64,000 nt of DNA, from assembly GCA_033816765.1 (NCBI GenBank), contig CM066288.1, forward strand, positions 1,426,001 to 1,490,000, written 5' to 3'. Both the position numbers and the translations under genes were made by a program. The stretch is from Nothopassalora personata (Eukaryota; Ascomycota; Dothideomycetes; Mycosphaerellales; Mycosphaerellaceae). Shown here piece after piece: positions 12,128 to 23,108 of this stretch (positions within the stretch are counted from its first letter, which is position 1; each line of letters begins with the position of its first letter). The notes beneath the pieces are model-generated. The model saw only the letters and a list, made by a program, of their open reading frames with translations, had not been told where the DNA came from and did no database searches.

Positions 12128-12731
12128 TTTGTGGTCTTCGTTGGCGACGCAGCGAAATCACATGCTCTTGGCTTCGCGACTATGACGACCAGTGCAGGCC
12201 CGGTCGAGCGTGGTTGCAGAGCTCTGTAAAGAATGGGATCTGTTGCTATGCAAGCAAGTCGTGTGTGCTGGAGCTCTGCGCGAGCCTAGTGGCCAGTGTC
12301 AAAGCTTCGCTTGCTGCCGGAAAGTGGGCCGAAATTCAATGGTACGGGATGATCGTTCCACTTGAGTAATGAGAGATATCTGCACAGCCTTACCCCCTCA
12401 ATTCACCTCAAATGAGCTATCTAGAGCACATTAATCGACCGAGTAGTGCCTGGATGCAAGTCGATTTCTCATTGTCTATTCCAAAAGAGGTAAGTGCTGC
12501 TTAGTCAGGATGGCGGCACGCTAAAACGCTCGGATGATGCCTGTTCCTAGTTTTCAAGGATTGCCATGCAAGAATCGGAGTCAAGTCCAACACTTCGTCC
12601 CAGATTTGTCCTTCGTTGAACTCCTCTCCTTGCAGTTCGATTCTGCGCGTCCTATGTATTGAACCTATTGAGAACCATCTTACCGATGTTGATAGCCAGA
12701 CCGTCTTCGTCGACGCGACCTGCGGCCAAAC
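12128..12731. promoter_or_regulatory. Divergent promoter region, exo70 / phospholipase
   Basis: About 600 bp separates the two divergent start codons and must hold both promoters. No clear TATA box or known operator could be assigned by eye, and the open frames within it look like chance. Confidence 0.5.
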
Positions 12732-15125
12732 ATGTCGCGTACCTTCAGGCACTTACAAAGTGCTACCATCAGGCAATTGGTGGTCGCCTTTGGTGGTGGC
12801 TCCTCAGTGGTCGTTGGTTATCGATTATGGGTGCATCGCAGGCCCATTCTGCTGGACAGCGGCCACGATGCTTCAGGCTGGGCCACGCAGCCAACAGTAA
12901 ATTCAAACAGTCTCACCCAACAATTAAGAAAGTCGTCCAGGATCCAGGCCGGAGACGTCGATCAACGTGAAGGTGAAGAAGCGACGGAGCAGGCTCCTCC
13001 ATCTCAAACCAAAGGACATGATGCAGACAATGCCGCTGGCGAGGCATCAGCATGGAAACTAGCGACCTCGAACGTTTTCCAGGTCTGCAGTTCCATCTCG
13101 GGGTTCGATATGTCCTCTATTGGCGCTAGACTGACCAGCCTTGTTGTTCCAAAGTGGCTGCAGACGCTGCCGACTGTCTTAACCAAGCTCCAAAACGAGC
13201 TCTCCATGGCGCCGTGGTCACTCAGCTGGGAGATATGGCAGGAAGCGCATGACCCTCAGATCAACCCGGAGATCCTGTGGGAGGCTAAAGTGAGAGTCTC
13301 CGAAGATCTCTGCCCCGAAGAAAAGGATTTCTTACGAAAGCGCAAAGTCAATACAGCAAAAGCGCTGGCTCGTTATCTGAATGTGCCTGAGAAAGACGTG
13401 CACCCGGACGACGTTCCTACGATAGCCATCTGTGGATCTGGTGGAGGACTTCGGGCACTCGTGGCGGGCACATCTTCTTACCTTTCCGCGCATGAGTCCG
13501 GCTTATTTGATTGTGTCGCGTACACTGCAGGTGTCAGCGGGAGTTGTTGGCTTCAGACACTGTACTACTCTTCCATCGGCAAACTCAGTCACCAAAACAT
13601 GATCAACCATTTGAAGCAACGAATTGGTGTGCATATTGCATATCCGCCAGCAGCACTGGACTTGCTCAGTCAGGCACCAACGAATAAATTCCTGCTCAGC
13701 GGTTTTGTCGAGAAGCTGAAAGGCGTTCCTGATGCCGACTTCGGTATCGTTGACGTCTACGGACTACTCCTTGCTGCCCGGCTGATGGTACCAAAGGGTG
13801 AACTAAGAGTCAGCGATTACGACCTGAAGATCTCCAATCAACGATATTACACCGATGACGGAGCTCAGCCGCTGCCTATATATACAGCTGTGCGCCACGA
13901 AATACCAGATCCGCCCAATGATATGTCTGATGTATCCAAAGATTCCCGCTTCACGACTAAACACCACGATTGGTTCCAATGGTTTGAGTGGACGCCATAC
14001 GAATTCTTCTGCGAGGAGCTCGCCGCAGGCATCCCCACATGGGCAATGGGCCGCAGATTCTTCGAAGGGCAAAACGTAATGCGTGAGAACGGCATGGCCC
14101 TTCCTGAGCTGCGGGTCCCGCTGATGCTGGGCATCTGGGGAAGTGCTTTCTGCGCTACCCTATCGCATTATTATCGAGAGATCAAACCGCTAGTCAGAGC
14201 TGCTGGCCTGGCAGCTCTGGACACGACTCTATCGCAGAAGGATCAAGAACTGGTTAAGGTGCACCCAATCGACCCAGCGGTCATACCGAACTTCGTACTC
14301 GGTATGTGCGATCGATTGCCCGGGACTGTACCAGAGACCGTGCACGATGCTCCAATCCTTCAGCTGATGGACGCAGGCATGTCAAACAACCTGCCCATCT
14401 ACCCACTGCTAAGACCGGGCCGCAATGTCGATGTCGTGATTGCTTTCGATGCTTCGGCGGACGTCAAGACTGACAACTGGATCAAGGTCGTTGACGGATA
14501 TGTACGACAACAAGGTATCCGAGGCTGGCCAATGGGAGCTGGATGGCCACCTTCTGGTGAGTCCACTGAAGAGATCACTCAGGACATGGAGCTCGGCGAA
14601 GCAGCGTCCATCGCACATGCGTCCGAGACAGTGGACGAGATTACTGGTCGTCAGGCTGGCAGCATGGAAGAGCTGGGTCATTGCACAGTGTGGGTAGGCA
14701 CGAAAAAGCCAAGCGAAGAGTTCATGGATGAGCCGCCAACACGAAGGCTCAAGCACGATGTGTCTGATGATCATCATCTGACGAATCCCGAAGCTGGTGT
14801 CGCGCTAATCTACTTTCCCTTCTTGAAGAACGACAAAGTTCCCGGTGTGGATCCGACAAAGTCGGACTTCATGTCGACCTGGAACTTTGTGTATACAGCG
14901 GAGGAGATTGACAAAGTCGTCAGTCTTGCTCGAGCCAATTTCGACGAAGGCAAAGAGCAAACCAGGAGGACTATTCGAGCAGTCTGGCAGAGAAAGAAGG
15001 CAGCACGTCTGCGCAGAGAAAAGGAAGACCGCGATATGCGACGTTTGATCAGAGTACGTGCTGGCCATGCTGCGTCCCGACGAAATGCCGATATAGGTCA
15101 AGGTGATCAGTTCGGTGGCGTGTGA
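12732..15125 (+). CDS. plaA: Cytosolic phospholipase A2-like lipase (PlaA-type)
   Basis: An intronless frame of 797 residues with the cPLA2/PLA2_B catalytic domain (about residues 190-760). It is predicted to hydrolyse sn-2 acyl esters of glycerophospholipids with a Ser-Asp dyad. Catalytic elements are visible: the glycine-rich oxyanion loop GSGGGLR (residues 235-241, with Arg241 at the position of the essential Arg), the nucleophile elbow GVSGS (267-271; Ser269), and the Asp in LMDAGMSNN (Asp547). The N-terminus is basic and contains a Gly/Val-rich hydrophobic segment (about 17-30), consistent with a mitochondrial presequence or anchor; the Aspergillus nidulans homologue PlaA is mitochondrial. 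No C2 domain is visible, as in the fungal forms. The C-terminus ends in a basic coiled tail. The start ATG is the first in the frame. Function is well supported; subcellular site is inferred. Confidence 0.88.
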   Translation: MSRTFRHLQSATIRQLVVAFGGGSSVVVGYRLWVHRRPILLDSGHDASGWATQPTVNSNSLTQQLRKSSRIQAGDVDQREGEEATEQAPPSQTKGHDADNAAGEASAWKLATSNVFQVCSSISGFDMSSIGARLTSLVVPKWLQTLPTVLTKLQNELSMAPWSLSWEIWQEAHDPQINPEILWEAKVRVSEDLCPEEKDFLRKRKVNTAKALARYLNVPEKDVHPDDVPTIAICGSGGGLRALVAGTSSYLSAHESGLFDCVAYTAGVSGSCWLQTLYYSSIGKLSHQNMINHLKQRIGVHIAYPPAALDLLSQAPTNKFLLSGFVEKLKGVPDADFGIVDVYGLLLAARLMVPKGELRVSDYDLKISNQRYYTDDGAQPLPIYTAVRHEIPDPPNDMSDVSKDSRFTTKHHDWFQWFEWTPYEFFCEELAAGIPTWAMGRRFFEGQNVMRENGMALPELRVPLMLGIWGSAFCATLSHYYREIKPLVRAAGLAALDTTLSQKDQELVKVHPIDPAVIPNFVLGMCDRLPGTVPETVHDAPILQLMDAGMSNNLPIYPLLRPGRNVDVVIAFDASADVKTDNWIKVVDGYVRQQGIRGWPMGAGWPPSGESTEEITQDMELGEAASIAHASETVDEITGRQAGSMEELGHCTVWVGTKKPSEEFMDEPPTRRLKHDVSDDHHLTNPEAGVALIYFPFLKNDKVPGVDPTKSDFMSTWNFVYTAEEIDKVVSLARANFDEGKEQTRRTIRAVWQRKKAARLRREKEDRDMRRLIRVRAGHAASRRNADIGQGDQFGGV

Positions 15126-15737
15126 GCCGTTAGCCCAGCGCTGCACATGTTACCAGAGGAGAAGATTGCATACAAGATACCCAGGATAGCGACAGTCACA
15201 ATACAATAGACATTTGCATCGAGCCCGTGCTGTATGCACGCATCGCACGTGTAATTCACGACACAGCGAAGACTCTGTGCTGGCGCTGCAGCCACCGCGC
15301 CATCTTCGAAGCATATATCGCTTACTCCACTCACATCCGACAAGCACTGCGAGCAGGACACGCCTTTCGTCTGTCAAATTTCCGCTATTCCATGCGTCGA
15401 CAGTCTTATCTGTTGCAGAAACAGATAACCTGTCCGTTCACAGTCGCACACAGAGAGTGCTCTGGCCGGATCTACGTGTTTGCAAGCGAAGGCGCGCCAG
15501 AACAAAGTTTGAAAGCAGAGACAGAAGAACAGCCAGAAGAAACAACTTGGAACTCTGGCTCCTTGAAGCGCTTCCGTACGTAAAGCTTTTGACAATACCC
15601 CCCGTGCCTGCCTTTTGCCCGACTAATCGTAACGGAGATGGCTTGAACTTGGCGCCCTCTTCCCAAGTCCTCGTCTGTCTTGCAGGCAGCTGCGTCATCC
15701 TCGCCGTATCGAACGACAGACCTCAAGGCGACCAGAC
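15126..15737. other. Intergenic between phospholipase and membrane-protein pseudogene
   Basis: No recognised gene. It may contain an upstream exon or promoter of the pseudogene that follows; the short frames on both strands carry no known motif. Confidence 0.4.
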
Positions 15738-15762
15738 ATGGAAGCAGATGTAAAAGGATGGC

Positions 15763-17441
15763 TTGACGAAGGGCCGATGGCCTAGGCAGATCCCTCCTTC
15801 GGTCATCGTTTCGGTTCTCAACAGTGTTGCTGGTCTTGCTTCCTCACTTGCGATTGCCAACGGTGTTGCGATCGCCTGGTGGCGTAAGTTGTTGAAAGGA
15901 TCGACAATTCAAAATTTGCACAAGTCGTGCAGCTTCAGCTCGAGTGTTAAGTCTGCCGCTCTTGCGAGTAAAGGCTTCAACGTCATTGCGTTGGCGGCTT
16001 CGGTGGCAAAGTAAGTTATGGTGCGACGTGGAAACTTTACCAGTCTGCTAAAGTGCAACGGCGCAGGCTTACCATCATGGATGGCATCCTTATGCAATCT
16101 GCCCCCATTACCGATATCGTAGGCGAGAAGCCGGGCACGAAAGTCGCCATCCAATCATGGGCAAATACGTTCTTCCCCGTTGCTGCAATATCTACGTCCG
16201 TTGGCGGCATTAACGCCAACGTTTTGGACTTTGTGATGGACCATGTGGGAGCAGAGCCCACGGGTTCTGCCAACGTCGGCTTCAAGGGTCGCGACAATGC
16301 CACATGCATCACCACAATACAAGCTGCTGGTTTCGAGTTTGATTGCGGAGAGCCAGCACAGTCAGCTCATAATTTGTCGCAGGTCCTAAGTGTAAGTCAC
16401 CAATTGTTCCGGCAGAGGCATTGAACTACACTAACTTTCATTCAGCCCGCGGTTACAGCCGACGGCTCAGTCATTCCCAAAACCGAGACAATCTTCGATA
16501 TCTCTTTCTCGACTCTTCATGATTACAACCAGGCCGATGGACTCCAAACAGACGGTCCAGCCATCGCCATGTACGTCTTGTATATGCAAGCCAAGGATAT
16601 TGGTGACATGACCGTTCCCTTGACCTACGGAGGATGCCCAGGAACGCTTTACAACCAGACTTGCACCTTGCAACCTGCGGTCATTGACTACTCAATGGTC
16701 CTTCACAACTAAGGAGCAGAGCGCCCCTCGCAACAAGTCACGCTCGGGACCAAGGACTCAACGCAGGGAAATGTCTTGGCCTTAAACTCTGGTTCAAAAC
16801 AGCAAAGCGGCTTCAAAGTAAATCGCACGGTTGTACTGGACCCAGAGTATCACCCTGACCAGCCGCAGCGCCTTGGAGGCCTCAGCCAAGTGTTTAACAC
16901 CTACCTCGGAGCCCACATCAATGGTAGCTACGATGGTATTACTGCTTTCTCAACAACCAAGACCGGAAACACCCTGCCCTACATTCCGGATAACCCAACA
17001 GACCCGCGAAAGTGCGGTGTTGTCTTCAACGACCCCAATGCAGCCTGAAACCTCGAAGCGCAGCACACCTACACTTCCTTTCCAGCGACCATTTACACCG
17101 AGAGCATCCACTTCAAGGCTCGCTGGATCTACATGATCGGTGCCACAATCTCTACCGTGCTATGTGTCCTTTGCGTGCTATCGAAGTATTGGGGTTACTG
17201 GCAACCGGGCCGTAACGTCAGCCTTGGGCCGTTCGAGATCGCACATGCCTTCCGCTCGCCGATGACTGCACAGGCCGGCAACAAGCCGATTGATCAGGTC
17301 ATGGAGACGGTCGGACATCAGAAAGTACAATATGGACACATCGTCTCTCGCGATTCTCGGGGATTCTTTGGCGTCGCTGAGCCCGAACTGTGGCGGGTAT
17401 GGCCAGGAGTGCCAAGCAGGACTTTAGAGAGGAGGTCCTGA
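15763..17441 (+). pseudogene. Broken gene for a fungal polytopic membrane protein
   Basis: Three exons can be read: about 15763-16010, 16067-16391 and 16446-17441. Introns are 16011-16066 (GTAAGT...GCGCAG) and 16392-16445 (GTAAGT...TTCAG). The product resembles a large fungal family of unknown function: an N-terminal membrane segment ending NGVAIAWWRKLLKGSTIQNL, a second segment after a KGFN motif, a long extracellular region with N-glycosylation sequons and paired Cys, and a last helix at about 17130-17190 ending SKYWGYW. Two in-frame stops interrupt exon 3: TAA at 16710-16712 and TGA at 17046-17048, with homologous-looking sequence continuing in the same frame on both sides. The 5' end is also uncertain: a TAA at 15751 closes the frame, and the nearest ATG (15738) is in another frame. 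The gene is therefore most likely a recent pseudogene. It converges with the hydrolase gene. Confidence 0.7.
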
Positions 17442-17540
17442 GCCGAGGCGCTACACAGTAAATGCCGATGTGTTCATGTAGGATGGCATGATATGAGTGA
17501 TGGTAAAGACGACATTGATGATGTTCAACGATGCAAAATA

Positions 17541-18624
17541 TCATGGCGTGGTCTTCCTAATGTCATCGCAGAAAGACCCTACCTGATGTCCCCAAGCCTC
17601 TTCCCGCTCGATGCCAGTACCTAGACTGCAGACAGGCGAAATATGGTTCTGTCCTCTCATAAAGTCGACAGCCAAAGCCATCCTACTTCGAACACCACCA
17701 ATTCTCATCCATTCCTCAACAAAATCATCCCTAGGCTTCGTGATTTCATCCTCCGGATCCAGCTCTCCATTCAGAACAAAGACCCGCAACTTTGAGTCCA
17801 GAATGTCCAAACGTCCACCTTCCCTTGCCGCTCGCAAAAGTCCCAAAGGACATTTCCCTTGATGATCTCCAGCAAAATACGTCCCCAAGACCTCGGCCCG
17901 ATTCGGCAATGCCTGATGATAGTGAAACGGTACAGACAACAACACCGCCCCTCGCAATCTCACATTCCCATCCTCTCGGAGCACCTTTCCCCGTGTTCCC
18001 AGGAACTCAGAATACAGCAAAAAAGTCGACAAGTGCACACCACCCGCGGAATTTCCCATCATGAAGAGATCAATCGGTTCATCGCCAAACGTCGCAGCGT
18101 TCTTAACGACCCACTCCACCGCGAGCGAGACATCTTCACCACCGGAGGGGAACTTGGCATCGTGCTGGTTGACGAGACGATAGTCTGGGACCACGACATC
18201 GTAGCCGTAGCTCTGCGAGAAAAAGTAGGCGGTGTTGGCGTGGCAGAGATCCTGGGCGTAGCCGGGGAGCGTTTTGTCGAAGGTGACGAAGCCGCCTCTG
18301 GCACGAACGGAAAGGCGTTAGCTATTTTCTCTGACTACCATGTGGTGGTGGCTTCGCAGATGGAGATTTGCAGCACAAGCCCCTCTCTGCTCTCATCACT
18401 CACCCATAGGTGTATATCAGAACTGCTCTTCGGGCGTTAACTATCCTTGGATTGGGGCAGTGGTATACGTCAAGCTGCTGCCGGTCGTGAGGGCCATACT
18501 GGTAGGTCTCCTTCTTGAGAGATCGAATGTTGTTCGCATTCTGGATCAAGAGAGGCTCATAGGTCTTGAGTGTTGGGCCGATGCACTCTCTGATGGCTGT
18601 TCCGAACGCTGGGAGTTTGTCCAT
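17541..18624 (-). CDS. Alpha/beta-hydrolase (esterase/lipase-like)
   Basis: Two exons on the minus strand, 18404-18624 and 17541-18297, separated by a 106-bp GT-AG intron (18298-18403). Joined they give 325 residues and rebuild the YGGGF oxyanion motif (residues 73-77) across the splice. The nucleophile elbow is GNSAG with Ser157; Asp254 lies in NGELDPEDE and His292 in NHISP, so a complete Ser-Asp-His triad is present. The C-terminal LGTG...EAWG pattern is typical of a fungal carboxylesterase-like subgroup related to hormone-sensitive lipase. No signal peptide is seen, so the enzyme is probably cytosolic. Substrate is unknown; esters of secondary metabolites or xenobiotics are possible. It lies tail-to-tail with the preceding pseudogene. 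Confidence 0.82.
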
Positions 18625-20267
18625 GGTTGTGGTTCAGATGAGATTGGCATGAGAGATGTGGAGAGGTGTGAAGAGGTGTGAAATCATGATGATGATGGAG
18701 AGGTGAATGTATATCTGTAGAATCCGGTGACTTTGACAACGTTGTCGACACGGCTTGCTTCGCCACCAACTCTGCCATCGAGTCCGACTTCTCGGATGAT
18801 GTGGTCGGCAATGTTGCAGAGAGGAAGCAGCGCTCAAGAGCCGGGCACGGGAGAGAAGAAGGCCCGAGCACCGAAATGACCGAAATGACATCCTCGTTAT
18901 TATCAACAACACATTTTACCAACATCACAAGTACTTCGGATCTATCTACTCGAATCGACTTCGCTGAATGCCCTACAGCTATACGGCCATCGTTTGTGTG
19001 CCGCCTTTACGAGTATCCTGCGGCCATGGCAGCCTCGTCACCGCCGTGCTGGCACAATGCGCAAGGGAAGGATCCCCTCACTGCTCGAAGCATCCGCATG
19101 CGATACTTGTTCGAGTAGACTTCAAGCAGCATAGAGCCGCAACGAGAGAAGAAAGATGCGAAACCCTCCGAGCAAGACCCGTCTCCTTCTACCCACCCAT
19201 CCCCGTCCCATGCCCAATCTCAAAGCCTGCGTCACCCGCTTCGGCTCCCTCGCCTTCTTGCCCTTCTTCTCCACCATCCCCATCGCCGTCACCAGGACCT
19301 CATCACAATCCGCCGTCCCCAGCCCGCCTCTCTCAAAAAGCCAACACCCCATCCTCCGACTTCGCCACAGCCCCTCCCGCATCATCCTTCAACACCCCAC
19401 TCGCACCTTCGTCTTTCATCCTCCACTTCCATCTCTGCGTTGGATAGGGTTGTTGAGGGTGAATGTCATTGTTGTTGACAGCAGGCTGGAGACCTGCTAG
19501 GCAATCGAGTTTTTCGCCGAGTTTTCTGAACATTTTTTGGATGGTGATGCTTCGGGCTGAACTCCATGCAAGGAAACGTGTTTCGTGGAGGAGCAATACT
19601 TTCTATGCTATGTGGCTGCAACGTACAGGTACGTAGAAGGGCGTTGAAGTCATGGAGATCACCCCAATGTCTACGCACTCTTATGCAGGAGTACGAGTGC
19701 GAATCGACCCCCTATTTCGATCGTGCACGGGAACAGCTTTGATTCAGGCACTTGATGGGACTATTTCGATCAAAACTTGCGCAGATGGAAGTCATGTAAC
19801 GAAGTATCTCTAGCCCCTCCCCCAAAAGTGTGCACAGCTGAGATCCTTGGCGAGTACAAAAGCTAAACGTTTGATGCCGATGTCGCCCCAAGTCGATGCT
19901 TACTGCGCCATCTGAAAGTTCGCAGTGAAAGGCACAGGCCGGTTGCACATTGCTCTCCATTCACAGCCTGAGGTGTGCGGTGATGTTGCTTGACAAAATT
20001 GGTTGGCGCCGACCGCATCGTCTTCTTTGCTTCCACGCACGAACCTTTGGCGAGCCAAAGCGATGCTTGGAGTCTAGCAGAAGGTGCAAAGCATAGAGCG
20101 CGTGCTACATCCCCCATGTGAATGATAACCAGCCCATCCAAACAGTCAAGGTGGCCATCGATTTTGATAGTAGTACTCCATCAACACCTACACAACCCCA
20201 TTTCCCCGTCCCCAATAGACCTCCCCAGATCTTATCCTTCTGCCCAAATCTACACCTCCTTCCCCTC
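18625..20267. other. Long intergenic region with a pyrimidine-rich stretch
   Basis: About 1.6 kb without a recognisable gene. The + strand is markedly C/T-rich at about 19180-19440, which creates proline- or serine-rich and arginine-rich frames on opposite strands that are probably compositional artefacts. A minus-strand frame at 19333-19596 (88 codons) has no known motif. The promoter of the hydrolase gene should lie at the left edge. Confidence 0.4.
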
Positions 20268-20846
20268 TCACTTCCCCCCAACCCACTCAAAAAACTTCCA
20301 CGTCGGCGTACCTTTCAGCTCCTGCAACGCCACCAAAACTTCCTCCCACCCACAATGCGCAAAATCATCCACAGTATCGAAAACATCCCGCATGACCAGT
20401 CTGAGTAACGTCTCTCTCGCGTCGCTCCCATAGCTTCCTCCCCGAGGCACGGGCAGACTTTGATCCTCATGATAAGCCTTCGCCCACGCGGTCAAGTTGT
20501 CCCAGGAGGGGTGGGAGAATTCTTCGACGATGAAGAGGGTGATAGTCGCGTTGTTTGCGAGGTTGTAGGATGCATGGTGCCAGAAGAGTTGAAGGGGGCG
20601 CGAGTCGAAATTTGGGACCTGGATTGTGAAGTCGCGGTTGAAGTAGTAGATGCCCAGGGCTTCGTGGCGGATTTGTTGGTTGAGTTGGAGGAGAGATGGT
20701 TGTTTGGCATCGTCTATTGTAGATATCTCGCTGGATTCGGAGGGGAGAACGTAGTTGTAGATGATATTGCGGAGCTCGGGTGGGAGGGCGGATGGGAAGA
20801 AGAGTGTTTGGCATGGGATGGTCTTGTCGGGTGCAATCCAGGGCAT
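20268..20846 (-). CDS. 2EXR/F-box-like domain protein
   Basis: A single-exon frame of 192 residues. The N-terminal half contains the LPPELRNIIYNYVLP helix typical of the fungal 2EXR and F-box-like families, followed by LLQLNQQIRHEALGIYY and a NRDFTI strand, the usual second half of that domain. These proteins are very numerous in Pezizomycotina and their biochemical role is mostly unknown; some are thought to be adaptors for protein turnover, which is family-level inference. The C-terminal half (about residues 100-192) is unassigned. The ATG at 20846 gives a normal N-terminus. No intron or damage is evident. Confidence 0.75.
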   Translation of the reverse strand: MPWIAPDKTIPCQTLFFPSALPPELRNIIYNYVLPSESSEISTIDDAKQPSLLQLNQQIRHEALGIYYFNRDFTIQVPNFDSRPLQLFWHHASYNLANNATITLFIVEEFSHPSWDNLTAWAKAYHEDQSLPVPRGGSYGSDARETLLRLVMRDVFDTVDDFAHCGWEEVLVALQELKGTPTWKFFEWVGGK

Positions 20847-21121
20847 GGTGGTTCTGGTGATCCAAGGCTCTAATGATGATCGCGTGTGAGGCTCGCGGTC
20901 GGGAGTGCATACAGGTATACTAAGGAGTCGTGGAGCTAAGCTTGAGGATTAGCAAAATTCAATACTCTGCAGAGGCAGATTGAGGACTTTCTCAATGACA
21001 AATGCTTCATCGTCGAAACATTTGGCGAATCGAATGCCTGCTGCTTGGGATTTCTGGTGGCAGCCACAGCCGCACCCAATACTGTGCAATCCTCTTGCGT
21101 TAAAATTATGCTGTACATCAT

Positions 21122-22555
21122 CTATCGTCTTCTCAAATACCAATTGAACCCCAGACCCATAGTCTCTGCTGAAAACGGCGTAGGCACTTCTGCCAGGCCC
21201 GGCCTCGCCACTGGATGTCGTAGGTAGACTGCGGAACATATATTTTGGTTGACCTCCAAGTATCGAGGAATGAATGCAAAGGCGCTCATAAAGTCTCGAG
21301 GTTGCCAAGGCGTTGCGTATGGTTTGGAGACGTCCACTGGATTTGCTCGCGCCCTTTCCAGCGCTGCGTGTAATATCTCGGCATCTTTTCGTGCTCGATA
21401 TGCGTCCGTCTTCGTTCCGTCCTGCATTTGCGGGTTGAACGAAGCCCGTTCTTCCGACGAGGCCTCCGCCTTTGATGCTTTTTGTGCTGCATCTTGTGGC
21501 ACTTTTGTCAAAATCTCGGCGAGAGCAGTCTCGAAACCTTCTACCGTCTCTTGCAATTCTGATTCGTCCTTGCCGCGGATCTTAGCGAACGCGGTCTTCA
21601 CTGCTTTTGTGAAGCCACGCAGCTCCTGCTGTCTCCTGCCTGATAGATCTCGTTTCGAATCGTCCAGAATGATTTTCGCGCGCTTCATGAGCTGCTTCAG
21701 CACCTTGCTGGCGTCAACCTTCGCGTCTGTGCCTGCTCCGGCATCCGCTGATTCCGCTTCAAGCGTTGCAGCGCTGGCTTCGTTGGCATCTTCGGCTGGC
21801 CCTTCAATCGCGCCTACCGCCCGATCTTCCTCTTCCTTCTCCTTTGCTTCCCGTCTTGCCTCACGCCTCTCCCAGGCCCTTCTCACGTCTTGATTGCTGC
21901 GCGGGCTGCTTGCTTCGATCTTTCTCGCACCAGTCGCGAATAGGACTCTGTCCGGTTCGACTTGAAACATGTCGCCAGGGTTAAGTAGGTACCCGGGATA
22001 TTTCATCTTCTTTCCATTCACTTTCACGGAGCCGTGGATCACGAACTGCCGCGCTTGCCTTGTACTTGATGCGAACAAGGCTCTGAAGATGGCAGTGTCC
22101 AGTCTCCTTTCTAGTGGATGGAAGGTCATGTGCATGTATGGTGTTTTGTCTGGTCCTCTCTGTTGTATCCGCCTTTCTCGCGGAGTCGCTGGTTCTGGCC
22201 CCTTATCCGCGCCACTACCACGACCTGTCGACATCTCACTTCCATCGTTTGCCGCCAGATATCGGTGGTCCATGGGTACGACGGCGGGCAAGCGGCGATC
22301 GAACATGCGTGTCCATGTTCCTTCGCGAACATCAGGGTTGTGGTATGATCGTAGCATGGACTTGGCGAGCCATTTCTGCTGAAAGAAGGTCTTTTGTGCT
22401 GCGGGAGGTGTCGAGACTCGGGAGAGGTTGTAGAGATTCCACTTGGACCAATCCTGCCGGAGTTTCTATCGCACTACTTAGCATGTCTTCGCAGATGAAC
22501 GACTGCGCATACATACGGGCCGTTTGAGCGCGTGCAAGCGCTTTGTGCGAGGCAT
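21122..22555 (-). CDS. NAM9: Mitochondrial small-subunit ribosomal protein uS4m
   Basis: Two exons: 22517-22555 (13 codons) and 21122-22465, joined across a 51-bp intron (22466-22516; GTATGT donor, GCTAAG branch, ATAG acceptor). The start ATG at 22555 restores the conserved basic N-terminus [14 protein letters not shown], which a start at the later ATG 22357 would lose. The product is 460 residues. An S4 RNA-binding domain is visible at about residues 140-200 ([20 protein letters not shown], then VNGKK and YLLNPGDMF), followed by a long charged insertion typical of fungal mitochondrial forms. The C-terminus matches the family end [10 protein letters not shown]...WYLRRR. uS4m is an early-assembly protein of the mitochondrial 37S subunit. 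It diverges from the La gene. Confidence 0.93.
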
Positions 22556-23108
22556 TGCTGCCAATGGAAGATGGAAAGTCGATCTCGTGCTTCAAGTGTG
22601 CTATTGTACGAATGCACAGGATCCGCGGAAGTGCCAAGGCAGGTCTATCAGTATCAGGCACACATGCATAGCCGTAAGCGGAATATCGGGCGAAGCGGCC
22701 GATCTCATGGAACGAGCAGAGGCTGGGCGACTGTATACCGTGTGACTGCTGATGCTTGGCGTCGTCGTTCGTCTCATCGCCGCTTGATTCACCATCTTGT
22801 CTCCCATAAGTCGATAGCGTGCCGTGTCCATGAGCTGCTCTCGCGACTCTTATGCCATATGGGGGATAGTCGGAGCCTGTGCGAATATCTCATCATGCCC
22901 ATCGATCGCATGCTCCCACTTGGACCCCACTAGCTCTCCAAAATTTCATGTGAGCTTTGCGACCAGCCATCTCTTATCCTCACCTGGACTCTTCTTAGAT
23001 TGCTCACAATAGTAATACTCAGATACTTGACTCACTGTGAATATCACCTTCTGTGCTATCAAACACTCAACTCCGACCAAATCTGCAACAAAACATCCAC
23101 CACCAACC
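22556..23108. promoter_or_regulatory. Divergent promoter region, uS4m / La protein
   Basis: About 550 bp between two divergent start codons. The stretch just before the La start is an AC-rich leader (about 23050-23108), usual for highly expressed fungal genes. No TATA box was assigned. Confidence 0.5.

Noticed and set aside
13004..13207. Minus-strand frames opposite the phospholipase gene
   Set aside because: Shadows of a well-supported intronless gene with complete catalytic motifs.
18968..19447. Pro/Ser-rich + frame of 159 codons
   Set aside because: Generated by a C/T-rich tract; lacks homology and a convincing start.
21249..21893. 214-codon + frame opposite the uS4m gene
   Set aside because: It mirrors the charged insertion of uS4m; the minus-strand product has clear family homology at both ends.
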